DNA of 64,000 nucleotides, taken from assembly GCF_033025475.1 (NCBI RefSeq), contig NZ_CP130322.1:1488001-1552000 (forward strand). Reading direction: 5' to 3'. Positions within the stretch are counted from its first letter, which is position 1, and each line of letters begins with the position of its first letter. Position numbers and translations under genes: made by a program. Origin of the DNA: Sphingomonas sp. C3-2 (GTDB lineage: Bacteria; Pseudomonadota; Alphaproteobacteria; Sphingomonadales; Sphingomonadaceae). The notes below the pieces were generated by a model. That model had not been told where the DNA came from, did no database searches, and saw only the letters and a list, made by a program, of their open reading frames with translations. Positions 16,377-25,665 of the stretch are shown one piece after another.

Positions 16377-18314
16377 TCAGCGCTTCCCGCCGAACAGGCG
16401 CTGGAGGAATACCGTCTCCACCTCACGGCGCAGGTCATTGTTCGGCTTTTTCAGGAAGCCATGCCCTTCGTCGGCGAACAGCACATACCAGGCCTCGGTC
16501 CCGTTCTCGCGGATCTTGGCGACCACCTGATCGGATTCGGATTGCGGCACGCGCGGATCGTTCGCGCCCTGCATCACCAGCATCGGCTTGGTGATCCGGG
16601 CGATGTTCGCCATGGGCGAGATCTTTGCAAACACCGCGCGCATCGCGGGATCGCGCTCGTCGCCATATTCGGCGCGGCGGTTATCGCGGCGATAGGCTTC
16701 GGTGTTGTTGAGGAAGGTTACGAAATCGCTGATGCCATAGCGCTCGACACCGCCCACCAGCCGGTCGGCATAATGGGTCATCACCGCCAGCGACATATAG
16801 CCGCCATAGGACTGGCCATAGACCGCGACCCGATCGGCATCGAGGCCAGGCTGCGTCGCCACCCAGTCGAGGAGCGCGCCGATATCCTTCACCGCATCCT
16901 CGCGCTTGGGGCCATTGTCGAGGTTGAGATATGCCTTGCCATAACCCTCGCTGCCGCGAACATTGGGCAGGATCACGGTCGCACCCAGCACATCGGCGAA
17001 ATATTGCGCGCCGTAATTCCAGATCGGGCGGGTCTGCGCCTCGGGGCCGCCATGGATATCAATGATCACCGGCGTCTTCACGCCTGCGGCCACGCCCTTG
17101 GGGCGATAGACGAACGCGGGTACCGACAGCCCGTCGAACGAGGTGAAGCGGATAAGATCGGGCTCGGCCAGCTTTGCAGCGTCAAGGTCGCCAAGTTCGG
17201 ACTGGGTCCAGCGGACAAGCTGGCCCTCGTTCACATCCCAGCTCCAGATATCGCCTGCGGAAACCGGGGTGGAGAGGCTGAGGCCGATCCTGGAGCCATC
17301 GGGCGCGAATTTCAGCCCCGAGAGCACGCCGCGCGGCAGTTCGGGTTGCGGCAGCGCGCGGCGCGTCACCAGATCCTGCACCACCAGCCGCGAATAGCCG
17401 TCCTCGTTGATCGCATAGGCGAGCACCCGGCCATCGGCGCTCACGTCATACTCCTCGACCTCCCATTTCAGCCCCGGTGTCAGCACGCGCTCGGCACCGC
17501 TCTTGGGGTCGATTTCGACCAGCCGGCGCAGATCGCTGTCGCGGTCGGAAATCGCAAGGATTCCGCCACGCGCCCCGTACTGCACCGAGTCATAGCGCGC
17601 GGGCGGTGCCTTGGGCGCAATGCGCGTCACCTTGCCCGATGCCAGATCCAGCTCGAAAATCTGGCTTTCGCGGTTGGACAGGCTGCGCATGAACAGCATC
17701 CGGCTCTTGTCCGCCGAAATCGCGGCGGGCTCGATCGCGCCGGTCGCCTGATGCACCACGCGCGGCGCCCCCGGATTGCGCGGATCGGTGGCGAGCAGCG
17801 CATAGCCGCTGGCGCCCTTGGTCGCGCGCGACCAGATCATCAGGCTGCCGTCCTTCGAGAAAACGGGCGCGCCATTGCGCGTGCCCGTCTCGGTGATTTG
17901 CGTCGATTCACCGGCCAGCCCGCGCGCGTGCAGCTGGAACCATTCATCGCCCGCCGTGTCTCGGACCAGCACGAACCGGTCGGTGCCGGGGATCACCTTG
18001 GCGCGCGAAACGGGCTCGCTGTAGAAACTGATCTGGGTGCGTGCGCCGCCGGGGGCCGCCACGCGGTGGAGCTGTTCGGTCGCGCCGAACCGCGTCGACA
18101 CCAGCATCGCGCCGTCAGGCAGCCAGTCCTGGAAGGTCGCCCCGCGGCTGTTCTGAAAACGCTGCACCGCCGCGGCGACATCGGCCGGGATCGCGGGCAC
18201 GTTCTGCAGCGTGGCCCCGCCCTGCTGGCGAACGGCAACCTCGGCAGCGGGCTGTGCCAGCGCCGGCGCGGCAACGGCAAGCAAAGCCACGGAACAGAGC
18301 AGGGTACGGAACAT
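16377..18314 (-). CDS. S9-family prolyl oligopeptidase-type peptidase, exported
   Basis: A 645-aa protein with a signal peptide (residues 1-20, cut after ALA-Q). A seven-bladed beta-propeller (about residues 60-380) is visible through repeats such as APVFSKDGSLMIWSR and EEYDVSADGRVLAY. The alpha/beta-hydrolase domain has GQSYGGYM (Ser502), GANDPRVP (Asp586) and DEGHGF (His618), a complete catalytic triad. It should cleave peptides in the periplasm, probably as a dipeptidyl/acylaminoacyl-type enzyme. The gene follows the TonB receptor gene by 85 bp on the same strand, so joint uptake and digestion of a substrate is possible. Confidence 0.92.
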   Translation of the reverse strand: MFRTLLCSVALLAVAAPALAQPAAEVAVRQQGGATLQNVPAIPADVAAAVQRFQNSRGATFQDWLPDGAMLVSTRFGATEQLHRVAAPGGARTQISFYSEPVSRAKVIPGTDRFVLVRDTAGDEWFQLHARGLAGESTQITETGTRNGAPVFSKDGSLMIWSRATKGASGYALLATDPRNPGAPRVVHQATGAIEPAAISADKSRMLFMRSLSNRESQIFELDLASGKVTRIAPKAPPARYDSVQYGARGGILAISDRDSDLRRLVEIDPKSGAERVLTPGLKWEVEEYDVSADGRVLAYAINEDGYSRLVVQDLVTRRALPQPELPRGVLSGLKFAPDGSRIGLSLSTPVSAGDIWSWDVNEGQLVRWTQSELGDLDAAKLAEPDLIRFTSFDGLSVPAFVYRPKGVAAGVKTPVIIDIHGGPEAQTRPIWNYGAQYFADVLGATVILPNVRGSEGYGKAYLNLDNGPKREDAVKDIGALLDWVATQPGLDADRVAVYGQSYGGYMSLAVMTHYADRLVGGVERYGISDFVTFLNNTEAYRRDNRRAEYGDERDPAMRAVFAKISPMANIARITKPMLVMQGANDPRVPQSESDQVVAKIRENGTEAWYVLFADEGHGFLKKPNNDLRREVETVFLQRLFGGKR

Positions 18315-18399
18315 GGTGCGCGGGGTCCTTTCATCGCGGGCGCCGAACGGCGGTTGCGATCAGAGACCATCCCTTCCCGTGCCCGTCAAGCAGCGCGGA

Positions 18400-20481
18400 T
18401 CACAGCCCCGAAAAACGCACCCCCAGCCACAAGGTGCGCGGGCTCGTCCGCTCGACCACATTGTCGCTGCTGCGCGTTGCCTCCACCCGCGCACCGGTCA
18501 GGTTCTCCGCCCGCGCCTCGATCAGCACGCCGCGCATCACCGGCACCGCCGCGCGCGCGTCAAGCGTCAGCGCATCGCCGAGCATCAGCGTGCCAAGGTC
18601 GTTTTCATACTGGTCGGAAACATAGCGCAGCGTCAGCGCGGCGCCGAGCCCGTCCTTGCGTTCCCAGCCCGCGGTCGCCGAGGCCATGTGCGCGGGCGTC
18701 TGCGCGGGGCGCAAGCCATCGAGCGCGGCCGCCAGCCCGTCGGCGCGCACGCGGCTATGCGTATAGGCATAGGATGCCGAAAGCCGGAACGCGGCCAGCG
18801 TCAGCGCGCCGTCTACCTCAACCCCGCGGGCACGCACCCGGTCGAGGTTGCGGCGCTGGCGATAGCTGCCCGCCGCCGAGACGAAGCCCACACCCGGGAA
18901 GGTTCCCGGGCCGCGCGCCACGGTGACGTTGGCGATCGCATCGTGCAGCCGGTTGTCGAATGCGGTGACGCTGATCCGCCCGCTTTCGGCGGGGCGCCAG
19001 TCGAACCCGGCCTCATAACCCCAGAGCGTCTCGGGCTTCAGCGCGGCGTTGGCGCCGGTCGCGTCCGCCCCCGCACGAAACGGGCGATAAAGCTCATTGA
19101 GCGTCGGCAGCCGCCAGCCGCGATAGATCGCACCGCGCAGCGTCAGGCTGTCATCCGCCGCATAGGCCAGCCCCAGCCGCCCGGTCGGCTCCCAGCCCGC
19201 GCGATCGGCATAATTCGTCCGCGTGAAGATGCCGGTACCGATCGCGCCTTCTTCCAGCGCGCCGCCCGTAATCCACCAGCGGTCGATCCGCCCGCCGCCG
19301 GTCAGCGTCAGCCCCCCGCCCAGCACGGCGGACAGTTCGGCAAAGCCGCCCAGCGTGTCGGACTGGCCACCCGCATCGCGCATCCGCGCCGGCACGCCGT
19401 TTGCAAACTGGTAGAATTCCTTGGTGCGCCCGTCGACGCGGCGCCAGTCACTCCCCAACCGCAATTCGATATCCTCGCCCAGTGGCGGGCGCAGCTCGAC
19501 GCGTGCGCCCAGCCCGGTGGAGGGGACATTATACTGGTCCAGCACCGGGTTTGCGGTCACCCGCCCGGCATTGACGCTCGCGGTCATGCTCGTGAAGCGG
19601 CGGAACTGGACATAGCCCAGCGCAGACCATCCCCATGCACCGCGCCCCACCAGCCGCATGCTCGCATCGGCGCCGTCATTGCCATTGTCGCTAAAGGCCA
19701 GCCCGCGTTCGCGCCGGTCGGTAAAGCCCGTCATGTTCGCCTGCAGCTCGGTCGTCTCGCCCACCGGCACCACCGCGCGCAGCGCAACGCTCGCCTGCTC
19801 ATAGGGGGCCGCGCGGTCTGCCGGCCCGCGGCTGTCGCGCGTCACGGGAATATAGCCATCGCCGCGCGCATAATCGGCGCCAAGAGTCACAAAGCCACCG
19901 CCCAGCCGCGCCGCTAGCGTCGCGTCGGCCGCCAGGGAATCGCGGCTGCCATAGGCGATGCCCGCATTCACCCGCCCCAGCGTATCGGGCCCCGCGCTGA
20001 ACAGTTCGATCACGCCCGCCAGCGCGCCGGGCCCGGCCGCGCCGCTGCCGCCCCCGCGCGTCACCTGCGCGCGCTCGAGCCGGCCGGGAGCAAAGGCGGG
20101 CCAGCTTACCCAACCGCCAAAGGGATCGCTCTGCGGCACCCCGTCGAGGATAACGAGTGCGCGGCTCGACGCATTGCCTCCCAGCCCGCGGAGCGTCACG
20201 CCCTGGCTGGTGGGATGCGCGCCGCGGCTGTCCGATCGGCGGAACTGCTGCAGCCCGGCCACGTCGCGCAGCACATCCTCGATCCGCCCGCTCGCGCTGC
20301 CGGTCAGCCGCGCCCGATCGATCCCGATAATGTCATAGGCGGCATCGCCGATCGGGCTCTCCAGCCCGGCGCCGGTCACAATGATATCGCCGCCCTCGTC
20401 GGCATGGGCCTGAACGGGCAGCAGCGCGGCGGCAAGGGCCAGGAGGGAGACCGAAACCCGGCGGGTCACAACAGGGTACAT
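18400..20481 (-). CDS. TonB-dependent outer-membrane receptor
   Basis: A 693-aa receptor with a signal peptide (cut near AHA, residue 27). The TonB-box-like DIIVTGAG follows at the mature N-terminus. A plug domain covers residues 40-150, with DVLRDVAGLQQF, GVTLRGLGGNASSRALVILDGVP and GPGALAGVIELF. The 22-strand barrel ends with the outer-membrane sorting residue pattern LWLGVRFSGL. The substrate is not evident. A divergent marR gene shares the upstream region and could control it; the S9 peptidase gene lies downstream. The ATG at 20481 has only a weak ribosome site. Confidence 0.93.
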   Translation of the reverse strand: MYPVVTRRVSVSLLALAAALLPVQAHADEGGDIIVTGAGLESPIGDAAYDIIGIDRARLTGSASGRIEDVLRDVAGLQQFRRSDSRGAHPTSQGVTLRGLGGNASSRALVILDGVPQSDPFGGWVSWPAFAPGRLERAQVTRGGGSGAAGPGALAGVIELFSAGPDTLGRVNAGIAYGSRDSLAADATLAARLGGGFVTLGADYARGDGYIPVTRDSRGPADRAAPYEQASVALRAVVPVGETTELQANMTGFTDRRERGLAFSDNGNDGADASMRLVGRGAWGWSALGYVQFRRFTSMTASVNAGRVTANPVLDQYNVPSTGLGARVELRPPLGEDIELRLGSDWRRVDGRTKEFYQFANGVPARMRDAGGQSDTLGGFAELSAVLGGGLTLTGGGRIDRWWITGGALEEGAIGTGIFTRTNYADRAGWEPTGRLGLAYAADDSLTLRGAIYRGWRLPTLNELYRPFRAGADATGANAALKPETLWGYEAGFDWRPAESGRISVTAFDNRLHDAIANVTVARGPGTFPGVGFVSAAGSYRQRRNLDRVRARGVEVDGALTLAAFRLSASYAYTHSRVRADGLAAALDGLRPAQTPAHMASATAGWERKDGLGAALTLRYVSDQYENDLGTLMLGDALTLDARAAVPVMRGVLIEARAENLTGARVEATRSSDNVVERTSPRTLWLGVRFSGL

Positions 20482-20668
20482 CCAACAAACTCATCGACAG
20501 AATTGAGCGGGCAATCGCGGGGCGCGGACTGTCGTGCAGCGCCCGCCATATGTAAAGCCGTCGAAACCATCGCGTCGTGCTCAAAAAAGCTGGGCGCCCC
20601 GCGCCGCTGAGTAATTTTTCCCAAAACTTTTGCCAAAACCGCTATACACGGGGTTGCAGTCGTCGAAT

Positions 20669-20678
20669 TTTACGTAAA
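20669..20678. promoter_or_regulatory. Palindrome TTTACGTAAA, candidate MarR operator
   Basis: A perfect 10-bp palindrome in an AT-rich part of the region between the TonB receptor and marR, a few tens of bases past a TATACA element (20643-20648). MarR proteins commonly bind such short palindromes near their own promoter. Binding is inferred. Confidence 0.4.
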
Positions 20679-20690
20679 TTGTGATTTCGC

Positions 20691-20741
20691 GGCACCTGGC
20701 GATCCGGGAAGACCAGCCCGGCAAGGGGATGCCAGGGTGCC
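20691..20741 (+). promoter_or_regulatory. Stem-loop in the leader of marR
   Basis: GGCACC-TGGCGATCC (20691-20705) pairs with GGATGCCAGGGTGCC (20727-20741) over about 14 bp with two single-base bulges. Inside the loop a second stem CCGGG/CCCGG can form. The structure ends 24 bp before the marR start codon and could be an attenuator or an RNA-binding site. Confidence 0.5.
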
Positions 20742-20764
20742 AGACCAGTTCTAGGGGGATATGA

Positions 20765-21274
20765 ATGGGGATTGATGTCATCGAAGACGAGATGGAATCC
20801 GGTCTGATCGATAGCGAAGCGAATATAGGTCCGCTGCGCAACTATATTGGCTTCCATTTGCGCCGCGCCCAGGATGTTTCCTTCCAGGCTTTTTCGCGCC
20901 GCGTCGACAGCAGCGACCTGAATGCGGGCCATTTCACGATTCTCGCGATCATTCAGGAGAATCCGGGGCTCAACCAGACCGCGCTCAGCCTCGCCACCGG
21001 CCGCGACAAATCGACGCTCACGCCCGCGCTCAAAGGGCTCGAGGCGCAGGGCTATGTCGCGCGCACCCGGTCCACCACCGATCGCCGCGCCTATCATCTC
21101 GGCCTCACGCCCGAGGGCGAATCCTATCTCGCCCGGCTCAAGGTCCATGCCCTCGCGCACGACAAGCTGCTCGACGAGATCGTCGGTGATTTCCACAAGC
21201 CGCTGCTCATCCACCTGCTCGAACGCATCGTTGAAGGGCTGGGCAAGCCCGAAATCAACGGCGACGACGACTAA
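20765..21274 (+). CDS. MarR-family transcriptional regulator
   Basis: A 169-aa winged-helix regulator. The core reads FTILAIIQENPGLNQTALSLATGRDKSTLTPALKGLEAQGYV (helices 2-4, quoted in part as NQTALSLATGRDKSTLT), and the wing is RTRSTTDRRAYHLGLTPEG. The C-terminal helix serves dimerisation. The start at 20765 follows AGGGGG at six bases. It stands alone, ends in a strong terminator, and is divergent from a TonB receptor gene which it may regulate. A structured leader precedes it. Confidence 0.92.
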   Translation: MGIDVIEDEMESGLIDSEANIGPLRNYIGFHLRRAQDVSFQAFSRRVDSSDLNAGHFTILAIIQENPGLNQTALSLATGRDKSTLTPALKGLEAQGYVARTRSTTDRRAYHLGLTPEGESYLARLKVHALAHDKLLDEIVGDFHKPLLIHLLERIVEGLGKPEINGDDD

Positions 21275-21297
21275 GGCTCGCACGGCCACCGTCATCC

Positions 21298-21326
21298 AAA
21301 AGGGGCGCGCACAGCGCCCCTTTTTT
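21298..21326 (+). terminator. Intrinsic terminator after marR
   Basis: AAAA, a perfect 7-bp stem GGGGCGC/GCGCCCC with a five-base loop, then six T. The flanking A and T runs extend the stem, so it may work in both directions. Confidence 0.92.
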
Positions 21327-21450
21327 CATGCCTGCCTAATCCGGCGCGACATAAACAAAGGCCGTCCGCCGCGCGGACAACCAATTGCCAAGCCTTTTCT
21401 TTTTTCGCATGCACTGAACCGGAATGCGCAAAGCATCTTGGGGAAATGAA

Positions 21451-22887
21451 ATGGCAATGCGGGGGATCGGCGCGGCACTGGGTGTGCTCGCGATGTTGTC
21501 GGGCTGTGGCGGCGGGGGAAGCGACAGCGCCGGCGGCGGCAGCATCATCACCGGCCCCGGCACGCCGCCGACCTCGCCCTCCGCCACCTGTTCGCTCAAG
21601 GCCCGACAGGATTGGGTCGCCGGGCAACTCCGCGAATGGTATCTGTTCGCCGACACGCTGCCCGCCTCGCTCGACCCCGCCCCCTATCGCACGGTCGACG
21701 ACTATATCGACGCGCTCACCGCCACCGCGCGCTCGCAGGGGCGCGATCGCTATTTCACCTATCTCACCTCAATCGCCGAGGAAGACGCCTATTACCAGTC
21801 CGGGTCGAGCGCGGGCTTCGGCTTCCGCCTGCTTTACGACACGTCCGCAGGGCGGGTGTACGTTGCCGAAAGCTATGAGGGCACGCCCGCGCTGAACGGC
21901 GGTGTCGATCGCGGCGCTGAAATCGTCGCGATCGGGGCGAGCACGGCCAATCTACGCACCGTATCGGATATCATGGCAAGCGGCGGCGCGCAGGGCGTGG
22001 TCGATGCGCTCGGCCCGTCGTCCGTCGGCACCGCGCGCGTGCTCCGGGTCGCCGATGCCTCGGGCACGCGGACGGTGACGCTCACCAAGACGGACTATAG
22101 CCTAACCCCGGTGTCCAGCCGCTACGGCGCGCGCATCCTCGACGATGGCGGGCGCAAGGTCGGCTATGTCAATCTGCGCACCTTTATCGACACCGCCGAT
22201 CCCGCGCTGCGTGAAGCGTTTCAGGGGTTCCGCACCGCCGGCGTCACCGAGATCATCGTCGACCTGCGCTACAATGGCGGCGGACTTGTCTCGATCGGCG
22301 AACTGCTGGGCGATCTGATGGGGGGCAACCGCTTCGCCTCCGATATCTTCTCGTACACCAGCTTCCGCCCCGAAAAATCGGCCTATAACGAAACGCGCAA
22401 TTTCCAGCCGCAGGCACAGTCGATCGCGCCGACGCGCGTCGCCTTTATCGGCACCGGCGGCACCGCCTCGGCCAGCGAGATGGTGATCAACGCCTTCATC
22501 CCCTATCTGCGCGCCAATGCCGCGCTGATCGGCACCAACACCTATGGCAAGCCCGTGGGGCAGATCGCGCTCGATCTCAGCGCCTGTGACGATCGGCTGC
22601 GCGTCATCGCCTTCGCGGTCGAGAATGCCGCGCGCAACGCCGATTATTTTGGCGGCCTGGCCGGGTCGATGGATGTCAGCTGCCGCGCGCCCGATGATCT
22701 GACCCACCCGCTCGGCGACCCGCAGGAAGCCTCGATCCGCCAGGCGCTCGATTTCCTCGCCGGGCGCAGCTGCACGCCGGTCACCACCGGGAGAAGCGCG
22801 CGTGCCGTCGCCACCACCGCGCCGCGCGAACTGCTCAGCCCGTTGCGGCCCGACACTACCCAGCGCGAAACGCCGGGGACGTTCTGA
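21451..22887 (+). CDS. S41-family peptidase, lipoprotein
   Basis: A 478-aa protein with a lipoprotein signal: the lipobox LSGC lies near residue 20 and is followed by a flexible Gly/Ser stretch. A PDZ-like region (about residues 110-215) precedes the S41 catalytic domain. Catalytic motifs are GTGGTASASEM, where the second Ser of SAS is the expected nucleophile, and NTYGKPVGQIA with the catalytic Lys. The site between VDLRYNGGG and the Ser is typical of C-terminal processing peptidases. It should act on proteins in the periplasm, anchored to a membrane. The start at 21451 follows GGGGAA at six bases. Confidence 0.88.
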   Translation: MAMRGIGAALGVLAMLSGCGGGGSDSAGGGSIITGPGTPPTSPSATCSLKARQDWVAGQLREWYLFADTLPASLDPAPYRTVDDYIDALTATARSQGRDRYFTYLTSIAEEDAYYQSGSSAGFGFRLLYDTSAGRVYVAESYEGTPALNGGVDRGAEIVAIGASTANLRTVSDIMASGGAQGVVDALGPSSVGTARVLRVADASGTRTVTLTKTDYSLTPVSSRYGARILDDGGRKVGYVNLRTFIDTADPALREAFQGFRTAGVTEIIVDLRYNGGGLVSIGELLGDLMGGNRFASDIFSYTSFRPEKSAYNETRNFQPQAQSIAPTRVAFIGTGGTASASEMVINAFIPYLRANAALIGTNTYGKPVGQIALDLSACDDRLRVIAFAVENAARNADYFGGLAGSMDVSCRAPDDLTHPLGDPQEASIRQALDFLAGRSCTPVTTGRSARAVATTAPRELLSPLRPDTTQRETPGTF

Positions 22888-23060
22888 TCAGAGCATCCCC
22901 GTCGTCCGCGCAAAGGCCAGCGAGTCGAACATCTCGAGCAACTGCACCGCCTTGCCGTTGCTGAAGCGCCAGATATCGACCTTGAGAGTCTCTACCTCGA
23001 TGCCCCTCGGCCGATATAGATCACGCGAATGCGTTCAGCGGGAGAAGCTTGGGTGTCCAT
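22888..23060 (-). pseudogene. Remnant of a SnoaL-like (NTF2-fold) gene, frameshifted
   Basis: On the minus strand an ATG at 23060 opens a 22-codon frame that ends in a stop. In a shifted frame the sequence continues as GIEVETLKVDIWRF, then SNGKAVQLLEMFDSLAF, and ends at the stop 22888-22890. VDIWRFxxGKAVxxxEMFD is the typical C-terminal strand pattern of SnoaL-like proteins. The usual length is about 130 aa and only about 57 codons remain, so the gene is both truncated and frameshifted. A sequencing error could explain the shift but not the loss of the N-terminal half. Confidence 0.65.
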
Positions 23061-23165
23061 CACGTCGTTCCTCCGGACAGGCCACGTGGATAATAGCATC
23101 GCCGCCCACGGCGCCGCACGACGCACAAGGGGTAGCGGTCAGCGGAGCGGGGCCAACCGCCGCAT

Positions 23166-23777
23166 TCAGAACAGCTCATATTGCGGCGAGCGGGCCGCCA
23201 TCAGCGGCCAGCGCCGCAGGATGAGATGCCGGGTCTGCCCGATCAGGCTACGCACCAGAACGAACTCGCATGCCTGCCAGCCAAAGGCACTTATCGGGCG
23301 CGGCGGTGGGGCAGCCCTCCCAGCCGTCTCCCGCGCAGCAAAGCCAAGCGTCAGGTGCGGCGCAAAGCGCCAGCCCGCACGCATCGGCGCGCCCATCGCC
23401 GCCATCGCCTCCGCGATCGCACGCTGCAACGCCTTGAGCGGAGCGTTTACATGCCGCGGGCGGAGCATTGCCCGCTCCCCGCCCACCGCCAGTTGATCGA
23501 GTTCCACCGCCACCGGCGACGCCGCCACCATATCACCCGCGCGGAACAGCTTTTCATGAAGCTCGAAGGGCGGGCGCTCATAATCATTGGTGATGCCCAG
23601 CGTCATATGCTGCCGATCGGCACGCACGAAATTCCAGCCTGAGCCGAGCCCAGCTTCCGCCCAAGCCGAAATGCGGAAGGCCTCGCGCTGGTCAGGCATC
23701 AACGCAAAGAAAAGGCGCTCCCGCGGAGCGGGCTCCTCGTTCATCCACATACCGGACAAATCCGAATCGCGCGCCAT
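23166..23777 (-). CDS. 2'-5' RNA ligase family / RNA 2',3'-cyclic phosphodiesterase
   Basis: A 203-aa protein of the 2H phosphoesterase superfamily. The two catalytic HxT motifs are HMTLGI and HLTLGF, about 95 residues apart, as in ThpR/LigT. N-terminal RLFFALMPDQREAF is the usual opening strand and helix. The enzyme class opens 2',3'-cyclic phosphates in RNA ends. The start is uncertain: ATGs at 23807, 23777 and 23750 are possible and none has a strong ribosome site. It is divergent from the OsmC gene. Confidence 0.82.
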   Translation of the reverse strand: MARDSDLSGMWMNEEPAPRERLFFALMPDQREAFRISAWAEAGLGSGWNFVRADRQHMTLGITNDYERPPFELHEKLFRAGDMVAASPVAVELDQLAVGGERAMLRPRHVNAPLKALQRAIAEAMAAMGAPMRAGWRFAPHLTLGFAARETAGRAAPPPRPISAFGWQACEFVLVRSLIGQTRHLILRRWPLMAARSPQYELF

Positions 23778-23901
23778 TTGTTCATGGTATGTTCTGAATG
23801 ATCCCATGTCGAGTCTACGTATGCGGGAACATGGCCCCGCCACCGCGCATTGTGTCCGGAGACGGGAGGATGCGCCTCCCCCATGAGAAAGGACGCCAGG
23901 C

Positions 23902-24330
23902 ATGACGACCAACAGTGCATCCGCCCGCTATGAAGGGCTCGGCAAGGCGGGCAAGGGCAGCATCACGACGAAATCGGGGGTTTTGTCCGAACAGCCTTAT
24001 GGCTTCGGCACCCGGTTCGAGGGGCAGCCCGGCACCAACCCCGAGGAACTGATCGCCGCCGCCCATGCCAGTTGCTTCACCATGGCCACCAGCTTCGCGC
24101 TTGCGGCGGCAGGCCATGCCGACGGCACGCTCGACACGCGCTGCACCGTCACGCTCGACAAGGACGGCGCGGGCTTCAAGGTCACCAAATCCGAGCTGGC
24201 GCTCACCGCCCAGATACCGGGCATCTCGGAAGGCGATTTCAACCGCATCGCTGACGAAGCCAAGGCGAACTGCCCGATCTCCAAGCTGCTCAACTGCGAC
24301 ATCACGCTCGAAAAAACACTCACGGGCTAA
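23902..24330 (+). CDS. osmC: OsmC-family peroxiredoxin
   Basis: A 142-aa OsmC/Ohr-fold protein. The two redox cysteines are in AAHASCFTMA (near residue 58) and KANCPISKLL (near residue 123), and the segment PGTNPEELIAAAHASC is the OsmC-type signature. It reduces organic and lipid peroxides in the cytoplasm. The start at 23902 follows AAAGGA. OsmC is favoured over Ohr by the GxGKAGKGSITTxSG N-terminus, but the assignment between these sister groups is by pattern only. Confidence 0.9.
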   Translation: MTTNSASARYEGLGKAGKGSITTKSGVLSEQPYGFGTRFEGQPGTNPEELIAAAHASCFTMATSFALAAAGHADGTLDTRCTVTLDKDGAGFKVTKSELALTAQIPGISEGDFNRIADEAKANCPISKLLNCDITLEKTLTG

Positions 24331-24350
24331 CGCCCGACAAAGCGGGGTAA

Positions 24351-24372
24351 CCAGCGCCGTTGGCAGCGCTGG
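24351..24372 (+). terminator. Hairpin downstream of osmC (no T-tract)
   Basis: A perfect 7-bp stem CCAGCGC/GCGCTGG with an eight-base loop, 20 bp after the osmC stop. It lacks a T run, so it may be a weak terminator or a processing barrier. Confidence 0.35.
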
Positions 24373-24495
24373 CGGGTGACACATGGCTCAAACACCGCGC
24401 TGCCACCCTACCCCTCTATAAAGAGACTATGTCCGCGACCTGTAACCTGTCCTACGCCGTCCAAATACCGCCTCAGCGACCGGGTGCGGTCTGAC

Positions 24496-25665
24496 GTGAA
24501 GCTGTTTTTCTATCTTCCGGCGATCACACCGTGGTGGTTCGACCATATTGCACCGATGATTCGTGCCGCCGCGCGCGATTGCGAGACCCATGTGCTCGTC
24601 CCGCCGCTGTGGCACGGCATGGGCATCAACCCCGAGCAGCTTGAAGCCTTCGCCGACTGCCCGGACATCCGCTGGTACATCCCCGATGCGGAATCGATCG
24701 AGATGTTGCACGGCCGCAGTGCGGACAACCCGGATCTGCTCGCCCTTGCCGCCGCCATCGATGCGGATCTCACGCTCTGCCGCGCGGCCGATGTCGAGTT
24801 GCCCAGCCTTTTTCCGGGAACGGTGCGCTACGTCATGGAAGCGGGCAATCCGCCGATGAAGAACCATTCGGTGGCAATCGAGCCCGGGCTTTTGGCCTTT
24901 GGCGAGCGCCCGGACATGACCATAGAAACCGAACGCGCGATGGATGCCGCGTTCGCACCGCTATGGAACAGGATTTGCGCCGCGGAGGAACGGGCACACC
25001 GCCCCAATTGGCGGCTTGCTTACGGCGTTGCGCGCGATCGCAAGGTCGTGGTGCTTCCACTCGAATATGCACATGCGGAAAACGCCTTTTCGCGGCTGCG
25101 TCACTGGCCGGACAATGCCGGGATGATTTCCGAGGTGGCAGAGCGGCTGCCTGATGACATCTTCCTCGCGGTGACCGAACATCCGCTCAATCGGCTATAC
25201 TGCGATACCAGCGCCACCGACGACGCCATCATGGCGCTGGGCAGCGAACGCGCCGCGCTGATCGAACAGCTTGAACCCGATATTCTGCCGACCGACATGC
25301 TCGCGCGGGATTGCGACGGCGCGGTGCTCGATTTTTCCAAATCCTGGTCGATCTTCGCCTTTCACGGCCGTCCCATCTTCCGCAAATCGCGCCAGTCCAC
25401 CGCCGCCTGGCTAAACGCCACCGACTGTTTCGAGCGCTTCGCACGCCAGGTGCGGAACGGCACCCCCGCGCCCGATGCCGATCAGTTACGGCTCTGGTTT
25501 GCGCATCGATCGGCCAACTGCGTCTTCGATCCGGTCGTAATGCAAAGCGGTGCCGATATCGTGACACGCACACGGCAGCCGGTGAACCCGGCAATCTGGG
25601 CCGACAATCTTGCCCGTTGCCAGGCCGAATGGGATCGGCGGCATGGAGCCCCATCGCATGTTTGA
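24496..25665 (+). CDS. Putative surface-polysaccharide protein, first gene of CMP-sugar-like operon
   Basis: About 389 aa with no signal peptide. The N-terminus VKLFFYLPAITPWWFDHIAPMI and segments VVVLPLEYAHAENAFSRLRHW and FLAVTEHPLNRLY resemble a Rossmann-type glycosyltransferase or capsule-synthesis protein, but I cannot name a family. Start choice is uncertain: GTGs at 24496 and 24484 and an ATG at 24376 are in frame and none has a strong ribosome site. Its last 8 bp overlap the cytidylyltransferase start, so it is translated with that gene. The context suggests work on a CMP-activated or related sugar for a surface glycan. Confidence 0.6.
   Translation: MKLFFYLPAITPWWFDHIAPMIRAAARDCETHVLVPPLWHGMGINPEQLEAFADCPDIRWYIPDAESIEMLHGRSADNPDLLALAAAIDADLTLCRAADVELPSLFPGTVRYVMEAGNPPMKNHSVAIEPGLLAFGERPDMTIETERAMDAAFAPLWNRICAAEERAHRPNWRLAYGVARDRKVVVLPLEYAHAENAFSRLRHWPDNAGMISEVAERLPDDIFLAVTEHPLNRLYCDTSATDDAIMALGSERAALIEQLEPDILPTDMLARDCDGAVLDFSKSWSIFAFHGRPIFRKSRQSTAAWLNATDCFERFARQVRNGTPAPDADQLRLWFAHRSANCVFDPVVMQSGADIVTRTRQPVNPAIWADNLARCQAEWDRRHGAPSHV

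Noticed and set aside
16356-18926. An 856-aa plus-strand open frame.
   Set aside because: It is antisense to the S9 peptidase and TonB receptor genes, is rich in Arg, His and Ala without family motifs, and reflects the third-position GC bias of the real genes.
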